From Epiperipatus broadwayi (Eukaryota; Onychophora; Udeonychophora; Euonychophora; Peripatidae): a stretch of 64,000 bases of DNA. Numbering within the stretch: position 1 is the stretch's first letter; each line of letters begins with the position of its first letter. The stretch lies in assembly GCA_028023455.1 (NCBI GenBank), contig JAQFVV010012669.1:810501-874500 (forward strand), read 5' to 3'. The notes beneath the pieces are model-generated. The model searched no databases and was not told the DNA's origin. It was given only the letters and a program-made list of their open reading frames with translations. Positions 1 to 12,300 of this stretch are shown in pieces. The translations under genes and the position numbers were made by a program.

Positions 1-3000
1 TTATTGCATATTTTATAATGATAAAATTAATAATGTCTGTTTGTGAATGTACTTAAATTATATTTATAACAGCTTCTAAAATTTGACTGTACTACTTATA
101 TATATAAACATTAATATTTTATCTTGATATGCATTTACTTTGTTGATAGAGAATTCAATCTTTTTTTTTTTTAATTTGGTAACTTGGTACTCTGTAAATT
201 CATAGTTAAAATGCTTGTTAGGAGAAATACAGTGATATGGATATTATTGAAAACAAAATAAACAGGTTGGCTAAAATTAGTTAATTGGATGATTTATTCT
301 AAAATGATTAATAAGATAAAAACAATCAAAATAGAATCAACACTTTGACTTCATTCCAAAATTATAAATGCTACCTGTAAAATTGGCTTCATGCTTATAA
401 ATTAATGACTCTAAAAATGAACATCTTAAGACAGTCACTTACTCTTAAAAGACTTGATGGTCTTAAGTGCTTGGTATTGAAAAGTGTCATGAGGTTGCTA
501 TTACCATATCTGTCTGAATGCTGATATGGGGAGTAAATCCAGTGAAAATTATTTAGATTGAGAATTTCCAAGCTTAGAAATTTTTCTCCCAATGGCCAAA
601 CAAGTCAGCCATTCAATTATTGGTAAAGTATTAGAAAGTAACACACTGAAAGAAAGATAAAAAAATCATCTAGAATCAGAAGTCTAAACACATGAATTCT
701 ATCTTCTCTGTTTCTTTTTGGAAATTCTGAAGAGATCCTTGCCTTGAATGGATTATTTAAGGCTAATTTAATGTATGTGATTACATTTGTATGTATTTGG
801 TTGTTAATAATTTTCTACTTTTTATCAGAGTCTGAGATAAAATTAGTGATAAAGGAATATGTCAAAGTGCATTTTGCAATACTAAAATATCTAATTAGAT
901 TTTTAATCTAAAACTTAAAAAATCTACTTTCCATAGTTAATTTTTGCAGTGGTTAAATTTTCCTTAATTGTCTGATGTTTTGATAGCTTAACTATTTTCT
1001 TTGGAAATATTCTTACTCATTTATTTTTAAAGAATAAGAAAAAGTTTTCAAAGAAGTTTGTTAAGCAATTGAAATATCAGCCATTAATTACTAAATTTTA
1101 TATGCTGCTCAAAAAGTAATCATGAAAACAGAAAATTTATTTTATATTGAATAGCAAAATGCAATGTTTTAAAAAATACATATTGAATAATAGATTTTAA
1201 TTTTTAATCTTTATAAATATTAATCATTTGATCTGTATGTTATTGAATTTTTCTAAAAAAAAAAAAATATTCTGCAATTTTTGTCAGCAATCAAATTGCC
1301 ATTACATTTCATTTCACTTCTCTCTCTTTTCTAATATATAGTGGATATTCTTCTAATACAGTTTTGTTTTATACACAATATTCTGACTTTAAAGACATCA
1401 ACATGCAATTTTTAAACAAATGATTTAGAATTATTAAACATTTTGACCAATGCTTTTATTATAAAGACCTCACACTACTCCTATTTTAACGGACTCTTTT
1501 TTTTCTTCTAGACTACATCTATATTGTCATATATGCATATATATATCATTAAAATCAGTCAACATTTATACAATCCCAATACCAGTAACAGTCAATAATT
1601 TCAATATGTTGTCAGGGCAATCTCCTTTTAACAATAAAGGTAGGATTCTATCTTTATTTATGGTCCAATATATTTATATAGACACTAAAAATTGCAACTT
1701 GACCACAGAGACTGAAATTAGTGATACAAAATTTAAATAAACCTTCTTAAAGTGGTAAATATAACCTGTTCTGAATCCAGACTAATAAATAGTCAATTAT
1801 AACATTCAAACTTTAATTATAATTTTCAAATTGCACACAATATATTACTTAAATAATAAATGTAATAATGCTCAATGCTATTTTTAATCTTATGATTTCT
1901 TCGATGATATTTTTTAGTTTTTAAGAGGCAACTAATCCAATTTTATTCTGCAGATGTAAGTAAACAAAAGTTATAACAGTTTAAGCATTCACTCATCAAA
2001 CTTGACACTATTTCAAGCTAGTCCAGTTGAAATATATCAGAAAGACTTAAAAATAACTTCACATTTGAGAACTTTTTTCATAATACCTTCATCATCATCA
2101 TCCATCTTAGTTTTTATTTAAATTACACATCATTTTCTAAAACATGTTAACACAAAATGCAGCAAATATACTCTAAATAATTAATTACACTGCCTGATGA
2201 TCAAATGTGGATCTTGTTCAGGTAAGTTACTAAAACAATAAGAAAATACAACATAAATAAATTTGGATTTGCTAAAATATAATTTGATTTGCTTTAATAG
2301 TAAGGCTTTTCAAATTAGGAATTTTAATCAAAAAATCAATTACAATAGAGTTATAAGCTATATCATTTCAAGGCAGAGTTAATGAAGATGAGGTTCCTGA
2401 TGATGAAACAATAAATCAAAAAGAAGTCAGAACTAAAGAAGAAATTAATAATCACTAATGTGCACATCTTGAACATCATAAAAATCATAGTCCAAATTGA
2501 AGTCTAAAGTTAATGAAAAAAGATAACTTTCTTAGTTGATAGTGAGAGAAAGAGACTGAAAGATTGACTTAAGAAGAGGATAAAATGTGGAGTATTGATC
2601 TTGATATCAAATCCAAATACCAAATCCAAGACTTCTCTGATCTTAAAGCATTTAATAATCACAATGCCATCTAACAATATCATGATAATATAATAGAGTT
2701 GAAAACAATTACATATTTTAATTAGTTAGTTAATTAAATATTGTTTGAGTATTTTAATTTATGCACATGTTCAATTCAGCTAAATGCATACTGGGATCAG
2801 GAAATAAACTCCTTCATATTTGCAGATTCATAGTGTACTCCTCCTAAGATTGTAAATAATTTTCTAACCTAAAAACTCAGACCATTCCTTTTGTAAGCTC
2901 TGCTAACTCAAATTTTAATTATATAAAATAAAATATATGCTGTCTTCTAGAATCTTGTGTGCATGCATGTTAGGATTTAATTGTGCCTTATATTGTTATC

Positions 3001-3197
3001 TAAGCAAGATAATAACAGTAATCATTTCATAATTACTGCATTTAATTAATGTGCCATTAGCTGTCATCTGTAAATAATATGATAAATTAAAATAATTAAT
3101 TTAATGATTTAAAAATTACTTTTTTAAAAAATATGTTCTTTAATGACTATTTACCAATGAATTACATTACCTATAGTCTGTAAAATTGTTATTTTTT
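1..3197. other. AT-rich intergenic DNA, nothing recognised
   Basis: No coding region, RNA gene or structured repeat could be recognised on either strand. The sequence is very AT-rich with almost no CpG, and open frames are short and look like chance. Simple A or T runs occur near 160 and 1254. Confidence 0.6.
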
Positions 3198-3210
3198 TCA
3201 TAAAATAAAA

Positions 3211-3732
3211 ATGCCATTTCTTTTTGTAAATATGTTGCTATATAATATATCAAAGAATAAATGTACAAAAAGATGTAATCTAGAGCCAAAATATTTGGAC
3301 TTTCTTCTAAAGCTAAATCTCAATGCCCTTCCAACAAGCCACTTTCTTGTGATGTATAGAGGTTTTTCATCTTTGGACCCTGTTTGCTCACTCTGCCATA
3401 GGGAGGATGATACCATATTTCACATTTTCAACAATTGTTCCTCTCTTCAGGGCTGTAGAATATTGATTAATAAAATTTATACACCAAAACGTCCAATTAT
3501 CAACACACTCATAAAAGGTTTTGCTTATGGGGATTTTGCAATTATAAGAAGTGCAACTTTCATCACTTTCTGTCTATGGTTTGTCAGATGCTTCATAATC
3601 TTCAAGTCTGTTATACCTGATCCAACATTAATTTTTTTACAAAAATTAAAAGATATCAAAGAAAGAGATTTGAAGTTAGCTCCTCACCTAATAGCAAATT
3701 CCACGTGGAATCTTATTAATATTGGACATTAA
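3211..3732 (+). pseudogene. 3' fragment of a LINE reverse-transcriptase ORF (zf-RVT domain)
   Basis: This 173-residue open frame looks like the C-terminal end of a non-LTR retrotransposon polyprotein. An LNALPT motif near residues 37-42 leads into a zinc-binding pattern (C59, C62, H71, C76; CxxC, eight residues, H, four residues, C) typical of the zf-RVT domain downstream of the RT domain. A hydrophobic FCLWFVRCFIIF stretch and a lysine-rich tail follow. No RT or endonuclease domain lies upstream, so the copy is 5' truncated and the ATG at 3211 is probably not a real start. The decayed minus-strand LINE near 13 kb has the same LDALPT plus C/H pattern and belongs to the same kind of element. 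The frame is intact, so the insertion may be fairly recent. A host zinc-finger exon is less likely. Confidence 0.7.
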
Positions 3733-4240
3733 GTAATTTAATGGTTTATAAATGTATTGCCAAATTTAATGTTATTTTATAATTTTTTCTTTATTGTAAA
3801 CATAGTTAAATAAACCTGTTTTTGATACTAATAAATGTACAATCCATATTCTTGCAGATTATTTCAAATGCTCATAATCAAAGTTATTGACTTTAAAAGA
3901 TCTGGTAATATTACAATATTAATAAAACATATATCACTTTGTGTATATATGTAACTAGAAACTTTGGTTGATTCAGTTTAGGTTGGTTTTTTTGCTAAGT
4001 TGTTAATTAACCCTTGTAATATTTATATTCTGTAAAATTAAATCATAAGGCTTTAAGATTGAAGACTATTTATAAAACTATCTTTCTACTTATATTTGGT
4101 CAGTATGATATATCTGACGATAGTTTTCATTTACAGACATTTGGTTAAAAAATATTTTGTAACAGCCACATAAATACACATATATGTTATACAATATCTT
4201 TAGAATCAAGAAATCATTTATATACAATAATTTATAATAT
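3733..4240. other. AT-rich spacer
   Basis: The first 100 bases after the LINE fragment, including AATAAA-like signals near 3809 and 3828, may be its 3' UTR. Nothing else could be recognised. Confidence 0.4.
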
Positions 4241-6110
4241 ATAGTTCGGTATCAGATGGAGCGTTTAAATAATGATGAAAAACCCCAAACTTTTACCATT
4301 CTGTAATTGCCAAATCTAGTAATACTTTCTCCATCAGTGTTCCTCTATGAAGTGTTATTGAAGAAAAGAAGACTTTGTTCAGATATGCTACTTAAAGGCT
4401 GTTTTATCTTACATAATTGAAGGTTGGAGGAAACAATGGGCAAACTACCAACGTCTGTCAAATGCTTCCCCGTTGTTTAATCAGTGTTTGTGCAGTAGTG
4501 TTAAAAACTCTGGAGCAAAAAAAAAAAACAACCATCTCATGACCGGCATATGTGAGTCTATATATAAGAGCAAGCGCACCGATATTAAAAAATATTTATA
4601 TTTTTCAAAATATTTTTTACTTCAAAATAAGGATGTTACCACGTACATGATATAATAGCCAATTTAAGAAAAAAATTAATTTACATTATACATAAAAACA
4701 GTCATTATTTCTTTTGTTATGAATTCTCGTTTTAAATGTTCAGGATTTATAATTTATAAATATATCCAATTGCATCTTTTCTAATAATAATAAAATTACG
4801 TGGGATTTATTCGGCCGAAACTTCATTAGAGAGAACGTGTAACAAGTGGCGAGGCGATGAATAAAACAGTCCCATAATTCATCTTGACTAGAGAACAAAT
4901 CTCTTCGAAATTTGCCAAATAAATTTTAAATTATCATTATAGTTTTGATTTAAATCTACTGTGAATAAAAGGTACAACATAAAATCAAGCAATCAAGACG
5001 TTATTTAAAAACGGACATCAAAATAATAATCTTGTAGAATAGAATCTTATTTTCGCTTTTATCCCTCATACTCTCAACCTAAGGATGTGCGACAAAACTG
5101 TAATTATAGAAAAACGATGAAATAATATTAATACTAACATGATTTTTTAAATAATCATATACGTATTTTATTCTTAAAATTAATAATATAAATTATTAAT
5201 CCTCAAAAAAGATGAAATTTATTATCAAATTTTAAAAGCCCCCCGTTTTTTTTTCTCTCTTAATGATGATGTTTTTCCATTTAGATTAACGTCACCTCCA
5301 CGATCTAAATTTTAAGTAAATTTGATGTAAGAACTACTTGACGTTATAAAAAAAATTGGAAGATGACAGCTTTTCTAAATCCTAAAGACTATACTGTACA
5401 ATAACTTACGTATAATTATATAATTATAGTTATTCTGATGACATATCTATCCTGCAAAGAAAAAAAATTAAAATTAAACACAAATATTTATATGAGAACA
5501 CTTACCAAATATCCATGTTAAACCAATTAGAATTGACGAACAATCTTTAATTTAAAAAATTGCTACATAAATGCAGCTAGTCTTTACAGTAAACATAATT
5601 TAAAATATCCCAATACGTCTTTGTGAGTAAAATGATCAATAATCGTAGTCCGCGTTAGCAGAAACAAACGGAATATTGGCTAAAGCAAAGTAATGTTGTT
5701 TTTCCATATAATAACATTTCTTGATCAAATGAGATACTCGCTCTGCTTTTTAAATCCTTATATGAAAATTCGTTTTCACTTGTATATTAGTCATCCAGGT
5801 ATATAAAATAAAATAGTTAGTTCGGTTTCGCTGTTGTCTTTAAATGATGGCTACATTTCACGTTCCAGCCGATGCCGATTGCCGGTGAGAATTGTCGGAG
5901 AACTCACGGAAATTAATTATGAAAATGTTAACCTCTTCGACACGTGACTGATGCTATGCTGTTGTAATGACGGAGTTATGAGTAGCAATTGTAAAGCGAG
6001 CCAACTAACACCATCTGGTTGCTAGCATTATTATTGTTCGTTGCATGTGGAATCGAAAAAAAATCGTGTCAAACTCCTTATCTTCATCATTGGATAAACT
6101 GAGAAAAGTA
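4240..6110. promoter_or_regulatory. CpG-richer island in CpG-depleted DNA
   Basis: CG dinucleotides are almost absent from the flanks but recur throughout this 1.9 kb, for example TCGGCCGAAA near 4810, GGCGAGGCGATG near 4849, TAGTCCGCGTTAG near 5646 and GATGCCGATTGCCGG near 5871. No retroelement motif explains it. In a genome that loses CpG through methylation, this pattern usually marks germline-unmethylated DNA such as a promoter or first exon, or a young insertion. The function is inference. It may equally be the LTR or UTR of an unrecognised element. Confidence 0.35.
5802..5890 (+). promoter_or_regulatory. Possible TATA box and short first exon
   Basis: A TATAAAATA box at 5802-5810 lies about 35 bases before an ATG at 5844. 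Fourteen codons follow (MMATFHVPADADCR) up to a good splice-donor match, CCG|GTGAGA, at 5884/5885. Unspliced, the frame stops at once. The combination falls in the most CpG-rich part of the island. It would fit the first coding exon of a host gene, but every element is short and could be chance. No downstream exon was identified. Confidence 0.15.
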
Positions 6111-7270
6111 TTTTCCCTCTTTTTGTTTGAATCATTTTGTTTAAAAAAAAAAAAGCAATTATGTATGGAAGCAGACAAATTATGATAATAATTTCTAGAT
6201 AATAATAATACAAAAATAACCAAGTCGAAGCTTTTTTCTTCTTTTTCATTTGATGTTTAAAAATTGATACAAAAATGAATAAAAATAAAATTGGGATTAT
6301 TGTAATGTTATAAATAATAATAACATTTTTAAAAGATTAAGATTATTTTTCCCTATTTCTCTCTTTATATATATCGATTTGTATAATAAGTTTATTTTTT
6401 TATATTTGTACAATTAATTATTATCCTTTATACCAATAAAGATACTAATCTATTCTTTCTTTTCTTCTTTTGCCTTTTATATATTTTTCCTATAGTATTA
6501 CTAAAGATTAGCAGTCGACTTTTTTTTTCTTTTCTTTTTTTAATTCCTGAATTAACTTTTCCAGTTTTATTTTTATCAACGCCTCAGTATTCTGAACGTT
6601 ATCAAACCAATTTAATCTTTTCAGTTGTTCTTTCTCAAAAGCAGTCAAGCTCTCATCTTTATTCTTTTAACTACCCGTCTTTCGGTTTCAAAGAATGTTA
6701 CTCAAAGAATTCTATAAGCACCTGTTAATTTTAATCATCAAGATTAATTCTCATTTTTGATTTTACGTTGTTGTTTTTTTATTACAGTATTGTAATTACT
6801 TTAATCAATTATATTTATTCAATTATATTCTTATTAATATAACGTTTCAAATATTTGATTTTTTTTAATATTGTGTTTTATTTCCATTATGAATAATTGT
6901 AATAATAATAGTATATAAAATTTATTTTATAATTCTTACAATTCACAATAACAATGAAAAAAATATGTACAGTACAGTATTTAAAAACTTCCTATTTAAC
7001 TATATTAAAATTTGATCTAGTAATATATATTATTCAGCCATTTGAAATATACACAATATATATAATGAGTATATCTGCCATTAGTAATCAAATGTATATA
7101 AATACAATCGAAAGATATTTATTATCTTTCTTACAAAGTTAAATCGATTTGTTTTAGATATCTGTAAATACAATACTTTATATTGATGATTCGAAAATCA
7201 AAATGCATTAGTATTTACATTGCTAAATTTATATCGTAAACAGATATTAGAGCATATTAACTACTATATA
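6111..7270. other. AT-rich intergenic DNA
   Basis: Nothing recognised. CpG density falls away after about 6.7 kb. Open frames here are short, low-complexity and overlap on opposite strands. Confidence 0.5.
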
Positions 7271-7405
7271 ATCCCCTGTATGGTTTGATACTATGGTAGA
7301 ATGGCAGATTTTTAAAATTAAGATTCATTGATTGTGATTCCAGTTCTATCACTTCTGTTATTTAAATTACTTATGAATTAATTCCTTAGCAATAAATAAT
7401 TAAAC
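7270..7405 (+). repeat. tRNA-derived SINE remnant
   Basis: TATGGTAGAATGGCAGA near 7288 resembles a tRNA-type A box, and a degraded B-box-like GATTCCAGTTCTATCAC follows near 7338. The downstream part (TTACTTATGAATTAATTCC, ending in AATAAATAATT) matches the repeat near 52.6 kb, where GTTCTGTCACTCC is followed by CTTATGAACTTCCAACC. Two copies with the same order support a SINE family rather than a chance match. Confidence 0.4.
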
Positions 7406-7629
7406 AATACATCATTCGATTTTATATACTATTTAATCAAAACACTTTTTTTTCCCATAACAAAAGTTAAATTCTTAAGATATATCCGTATACTTTTTAT
7501 AACTATCCACAAACATCAAGGTCATAGTGTATTTGTCTTTTTGCTCAAATTTGAGTGAAAATATTTATTCAGGTTACTAAGAGTTTTATTAATAATATTT
7601 TTAAGTTATTCATTAGACTAGAGATTATT

Positions 7630-8415
7630 TCCTTAAAGAATATTTCTGTAGCATAATTTTCACTACACCACTCTCATGGAAAATAGTGACTGATTTCTAT
7701 CCATTTTTAAGATCTTACGAAGGGGTAATCATAAATATCTGACCAAGTGTAGTGATATAGTGAAAATTACACTACAAAAATATTATTCATTATGTCAATA
7801 ATCTTTAGCCTAATGAATGACTCATAAAAATTATTAATATATTTTCATTAAGTGGTTCATGTTTAAGTTGTGAGGGCAGTAAGTTTGACAGTTATCAAAA
7901 CTAAAAAATAAGCATGACATGTGCATCTTGGAGATCATGTATTTTTTTTACATGTCATATTTTATGATTATCTTTTTTCACAAGATGTCAAAAGTAGATA
8001 GAATCTAGACTCTACCTTGTGATGTGTCATAAAAATTACATTGCAGAAATATTATTCATTAAATAGATAATCTCTAGTTTAATGAATGACTAATAAATAT
8101 TATTAATATACTTCCATGAAGTTGTTTGTGTCAAACTTGTTAGGGCAGTAAGTTTGACATTTATCAATTAGACTGTGGTAATTGGCTATCTATACATACC
8201 GAACTATGATAAAGATATATATAAGAGATTATGATCCGGACCAACTAATCAGTGCTAGTTCAGCATGAATTATGCATTTTGGTGATCATATTTTTTTATA
8301 TGTCTATGGCCATATACACCCCTCCACAAAGTGTTAAGGTGAATAAAAACTAGTCCTTATCTTGTGTGAAATTGATGTAGTGAAAATTGCACTACAAAAA
8401 TATTATTTATTAAGA
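7630..8415. repeat. Complex repeat with recurring near-palindromic ends
   Basis: A near-palindrome (GTAGTGAAAATTGCACTAC and variants) recurs at about 7655, 7768, 8030 and 8375. Between these, a block beginning AATATTATTCATT and running through GGGCAGTAAGTTTGACA occurs twice (about 7776-7903 and 8050-8167). The right-hand 240 bases are the reverse complement of 35.93-36.17 kb, including the TGGTCCGGATC-type segment and CCTCCACAAAGTGTTAA. This looks like a non-autonomous DNA-transposon family inserted repeatedly into itself. The transposase class cannot be told. Confidence 0.5.
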
Positions 8416-8589
8416 GTTTTTTTTTTTTTAAATAATTAGACTATTCTAAACTAGATAGCCATCCAATTATTGTTTAGTAAATGAATATCGTGCTATTAGT
8501 AGAACAAGGAAGATGAACCTTTAAAACCTTAACCATTTAACAATCAACTAGTTTTTTGATTTTTGTTTTAAAAATCAGTATTCTTCATT

Positions 8590-8700
8590 CTTGTCTGGTT
8601 TAGTTCAATGGTAGAGTGTGGTAAATTTGAGAGCTAAAAGTTTCTAAAGTGAAATTCAACTTTCATTTTTATTGTTCAGTTTCATATAATTTCATGAACA
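8590..8700 (+). repeat. tRNA-like SINE head
   Basis: GGTTTAGTTCAATGGTAGAG near 8599 is a good match to a tRNA 5' half with a Pol III A box. No clear B box follows, only a degraded GAAATTCAACTTTC near 8652. It resembles the heads at 7.28 and 52.17 kb and is read as a truncated or decayed SINE. Confidence 0.35.
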
Positions 8701-8715
8701 AATAACCATTTGATT

Positions 8716-9594
8716 ATAAGAAAATCTGAAAAGAATTTTGTCATATGGTAAAATGCAGACTGCTGCTTGAGTTTTATTGCATTTTATAACTTTTTATAGT
8801 AAGAAAACAGACTGCTCACTATTTTCCAATAAAAAACAATCCATTTTCTTACTGTAAAAAGTGCATCTAGAAGATAATTCACTTATTAATATAATAGTTT
8901 TTGAAGTTACATGATGTATTTAATTATACTATACTAGGGGCGTCCTGGCAATAATTTGATTAGTGTAGACTTGCAAATAACTAAGTTTCTTTCATCTTTA
9001 AAAAAATTTAATAATGGGGGGGGGTAAATGCTTTAAATTTAATTTAAGATAATAAAAATTTATCAACATAAGATTCATAAAAAAATCTCATACTGCCCAG
9101 TGTTGTGTGTGTTTTTCACTATTAAGTTGATCCTGGGTGATGGCAATTTTCACTTCAATTTTTAAAAAATTTAAAATTAATAGTTCTCTAAGACCCTGTG
9201 CAAAACTGTCCTTGTAAAAAGCACAGTTTGAATTAATAATTCTGAAACATTTTGCGAAAAGCAGAGTGGTGTTAGGTAAAAACAGCAATAGGTAAATAAC
9301 TTTAATAATAATTTACTAAGGCTGTAACCTTAGAAATAAGCGTCTGAAAAATACAAAGGTAGGGACCTCTATAGGTCTTAAAACACAAGCTTACACTATG
9401 AAGAAAAGAGAGAATCCCAGAGAATCCCTATATTCCAATATTTTTAACTGTTTATAACTTATAAATAGCTAAGTGATAGGATCTATATACTAGTATTTTT
9501 AATTGTTATAAGCTTATAAAAAGCTTAATTTCTTATTATTAGCTTTAAAATGTTAATTATTTAATATTTATGAAAATAAAATGTGTTGCAGTAG
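8716..9594. other. AT-rich intergenic DNA
   Basis: No gene or repeat recognised. A short G run lies near 9016. The small minus-strand open frame at 9088-9288 has no recognisable motif. Confidence 0.45.
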
Positions 9595-9739
9595 ATAACT
9601 TTATCATTGTCAAGCGTTGTTAGCTGAGAGGTCAGTGCAGTGGCCTTGCAAGCAAGCAGTTGGTTGCAGACAGTTGTTGTGGGTTCGCCTCCCAGCCGAT
9701 GCTATGACATATGGAAAGAAAAAAAAATAACTTTATCAT
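9595..9739 (+). mobile_element. Young tRNA-derived SINE with perfect 13-bp target-site duplication
   Basis: The body (9608-9726, about 119 bp) has an A-box-like TTAGCTGAGAGGTCAG near 9618 and a B box GGTTCGCCTCC near 9682, one mismatch from the Pol III consensus. The B box sits in a T-arm-like TGGG/CCCA hairpin with a seven-base loop. The body ends in an A-rich tail (GGAAAGAAAAAAAA). It is bracketed by the identical 13-mer ATAACTTTATCAT at 9595-9607 and 9727-9739, the signature of LINE-mediated target-primed insertion. CpGs survive in the body, so the insertion looks recent. A tRNA retropseudogene is the alternative, but the anticodon arm does not fold well. Confidence 0.75.
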
Positions 9740-11498
9740 CTATTTACACACTAACTATCTTCATAATTTATATCTTGAAAATTAGGAAATAGTAGCAAAT
9801 CAAATAAGTCAAAGCATGCTACTTCTTGAATTTCTTCATTTTTAAACAACTTCATATTTATTTCAGAGCACATGCATGTGTAAAAGGTGAGATTGATATA
9901 TTGCAATGAAATGAGCAAATCTACCATTAACAGTATATTTCTCTTAAAAATGAATCAGACAACAGATAAAATGAGTAAGCCAATGTAACATATGTTTATT
10001 AATTAGCACATAAATAAAACAATATATTTAATAATTCCATATTTGAAAAGAAAAAATGATCTTATTCCTTACATTAGTAATACCAAAGTACATAAAAATT
10101 AATTAATAATTGAAAGGAGTATTTACTATGCACTCACCAAATTAAAAAATCAAACTTTTGTAATTGTTCAAATATAATATTATGAGTCTCTATTAGTTAT
10201 TTTAATATACAAACTTTATATCTAGTTTATATGAATTTTATTATGTGCAATCCTATTTATGTATTGATAATATTATTTATTATTTGAATTCTGTAATATT
10301 ATTACTTTAATGCATTATGTTAACATGAATGTTCACAATATCACTTAGTTCACATAAATCTAAATAAGAGTAAGATCCCTATAAAGGGTTTAAATCCAAT
10401 AACTCAATGTGCATGAAATTATGGATCATATACATCAATTAACTTGTCACATTGCACAGGCTGTCTGCAATAATAGCAGCTTTTGTATAACTTGTGATTA
10501 TATGAAACAGGCAAAGATAAAATATGCATATAAGATACAGTAATATAAATTATAACATCTAAAATATAATCAGATAGATGTAATTGAATTGTTGCATGCC
10601 AAGAATTTTACTGTAATGTATGGAACATGAAAAATATAAATAAACAATGGACATACATATAATTATTTTTAGCATCAAAACAGGGATACATATCTGCAAG
10701 CATGCACATAGTTAAAGAGGAGTATCACATCTCTGTTTATATATCTGAGACTGAACAGACTACACATGATTAGAGATAAACCCCTTATTTTAAACTTTAA
10801 TAATTTTAATATCTTCATGTCTAATACTAATATTGATCATATATAAAGTATATTAATACACATATCTCAATCTTACCATTTTTATTAATAAATAACCAAT
10901 AAATCCCTACACTTGAATTACTTAAGGTGCGTTATTATTTTATAGCAAGATTCTATAAGGTTATTGAAAACATTTACCACTTATGCAACATATATAAAAA
11001 TGTTGAGTTTGCCTGAAGGTTTGTGATACTGGTATTTTAGTTGTCTTTATATATTGGACTATTTCCATCATCTAATATTAATTATAGAATGCGTTTACAA
11101 AAATTTAAATTTATTTAAATATTTAATTACATTCTACTGTCAGTAATAGCAATATATAAAATGAAGTTAAAAATTAATTTAAATTTAGGTCATCCACACT
11201 GTCCAATGATCTCACATGTTCATTCAATCTCATCCTACATTCATTTATTTTATTACAATTTTATGACATTCATTACAAAATTGTTTATATATTTTAAACT
11301 CTGATAAATCATTTACTTGAATAGTAAAAAAATTATTCTTTTAATTGTGATAACATAAATAAACCTATGTGAGGTTTTATTTGTATTAAAATAATACTAA
11401 AATATTATTTAATGCTAAATATTTACAAGTACCCAATTATTTCTATAAAATAGGCATTACTTATAAAAGACTTTAAATAAATGAAATAACAACAAATG
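9740..11498. other. AT-rich intergenic DNA with one repeat fragment
   Basis: Mostly featureless. At about 11,010-11,090 a stretch containing GGTATTTTAGT and CCATCATCTAATATTA matches, in reverse complement, the right arm of the inverted repeat near 17.55 kb. It is therefore a solitary fragment of that fold-back family. Confidence 0.45.
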
Positions 11499-11590
11499 AT
11501 ATATTTATAATCAATGAGGATTGCCAATTCTCAACAAGCTTTATGTTAAATGCTTAGCCAGAGAAAACATTTAAAATATCTCTGTCAGGA

Positions 11591-11655
11591 ACCCCTCCCC
11601 AAACCCCTGACCATGGTTTTGTGCTTTGGCACTCCTCAGAGAAGTGTCAGGGTAG
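11591..11655 (-). ncRNA. Hammerhead ribozyme, decayed copy (group A)
   Basis: Same fold as the copy near 12.03 kb. On the minus strand: CTGAGGA, stem II GTGC-CAAA-GCAC, palindromic stem III ACCATGGT and the GTC cleavage triplet. The conserved GAAA box reads AAAA because of a C-to-T change at plus position 11620. The G at the start of that box is essential in characterised hammerheads, so this copy is probably inactive. Confidence 0.7.
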
Positions 11656-12012
11656 GTTCAGACACTAGATCTAAAAATACCAACCCAAATCCAGCATTTA
11701 ATTAAAAGTTATCTATTGGATGGAAAATCTGAAATTTTCAGACACCTACATGTCTTCAAACTCAGCTATCCAACTCAAATGGCTATATGGGGCTGATAGA
11801 TCTTCAGCCATACCATATGTTAGTAGTCTTATCAATATAACATTGCATAAGACTTAAGGCAGAGACTATAAATAGTCAAAATAAGAGTCATAGATCACAT
11901 GACCCTATTCTCGTAAGCTTGTAAGTTATAAACAATGAGAATTTCCAATTCCTCAACAAGCTTTATGTCAAATGCTTAGCCAGAGAAAGCATTTAAAATA
12001 TCTCTGTCGGGA

Positions 12013-12077
12013 ACCCCTCCCCAAACCCCTGACCATGGTTTCGTGCTTTGGCACTCCTCAGAGAGGTGTCAGGGTAG
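12013..12077 (-). ncRNA. Hammerhead ribozyme, type I, all core residues present (group A)
   Basis: Read on the minus strand, the core is CTGAGGA (plus 12055-12061), then stem II GTGC-CAAA-GCAC (12043-12054) and GAAA (12039-12042). Stem III is the self-complementary ACCATGGT (12032-12039), followed by the GTC cleavage triplet (plus 12031-12033). Stem I is open at its far end: six pairs next to the core (ACCTCT with AGGGGT, one G-U), an internal loop, then further G/C pairs. All catalytic-core nucleotides of the hammerhead consensus CUGANGA...GAAA...UH are present. Cleavage is predicted 3' of that C. A very short palindromic stem III usually means activity as a dimer or in tandem transcripts, which suits the tandem arrangement here. 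Confidence 0.85.
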
Positions 12078-12231
12078 GTTCAGACACTAGATCTAAAAAT
12101 ACCAACCCAAAGCCAGCATTTAACTAAAAATCATCTATTGAGTTGGATAGCTGGGTTTGAAGACATGTAGGGGTTTGAAATTTTCAGATTTTCCTTTTAG
12201 TTAAATTCTGGCTTTGGGTTGGTATCTGAAC

Positions 12232-12300
12232 CTACCCTGACACCTCTTTGAGTAGTGCCAAAACACAAAACCATGGTCAGGGGTTTGGGGAGGGGGTCCT
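12232..12300 (+). pseudogene. Decayed hammerhead in inverted arm (group A)
   Basis: The inverted arm keeps the palindromic stem III and cleavage triplet (ACCATGGTC near 12270). The catalytic box reads TTGAGTA instead of CTGAGGA, stem II is mispaired (GTGCCAAAACAC) and GAAA reads AAAA. It should not cleave. Confidence 0.65.

Noticed and set aside
2396-2425. CTGATGA followed by GAAA, as in a hammerhead
   Set aside because: GAAA follows almost at once, so there is no room for stem II.
9088-9288. 66-residue minus-strand frame
   Set aside because: No motif, no repeat homology and no regulatory context. Likely chance.
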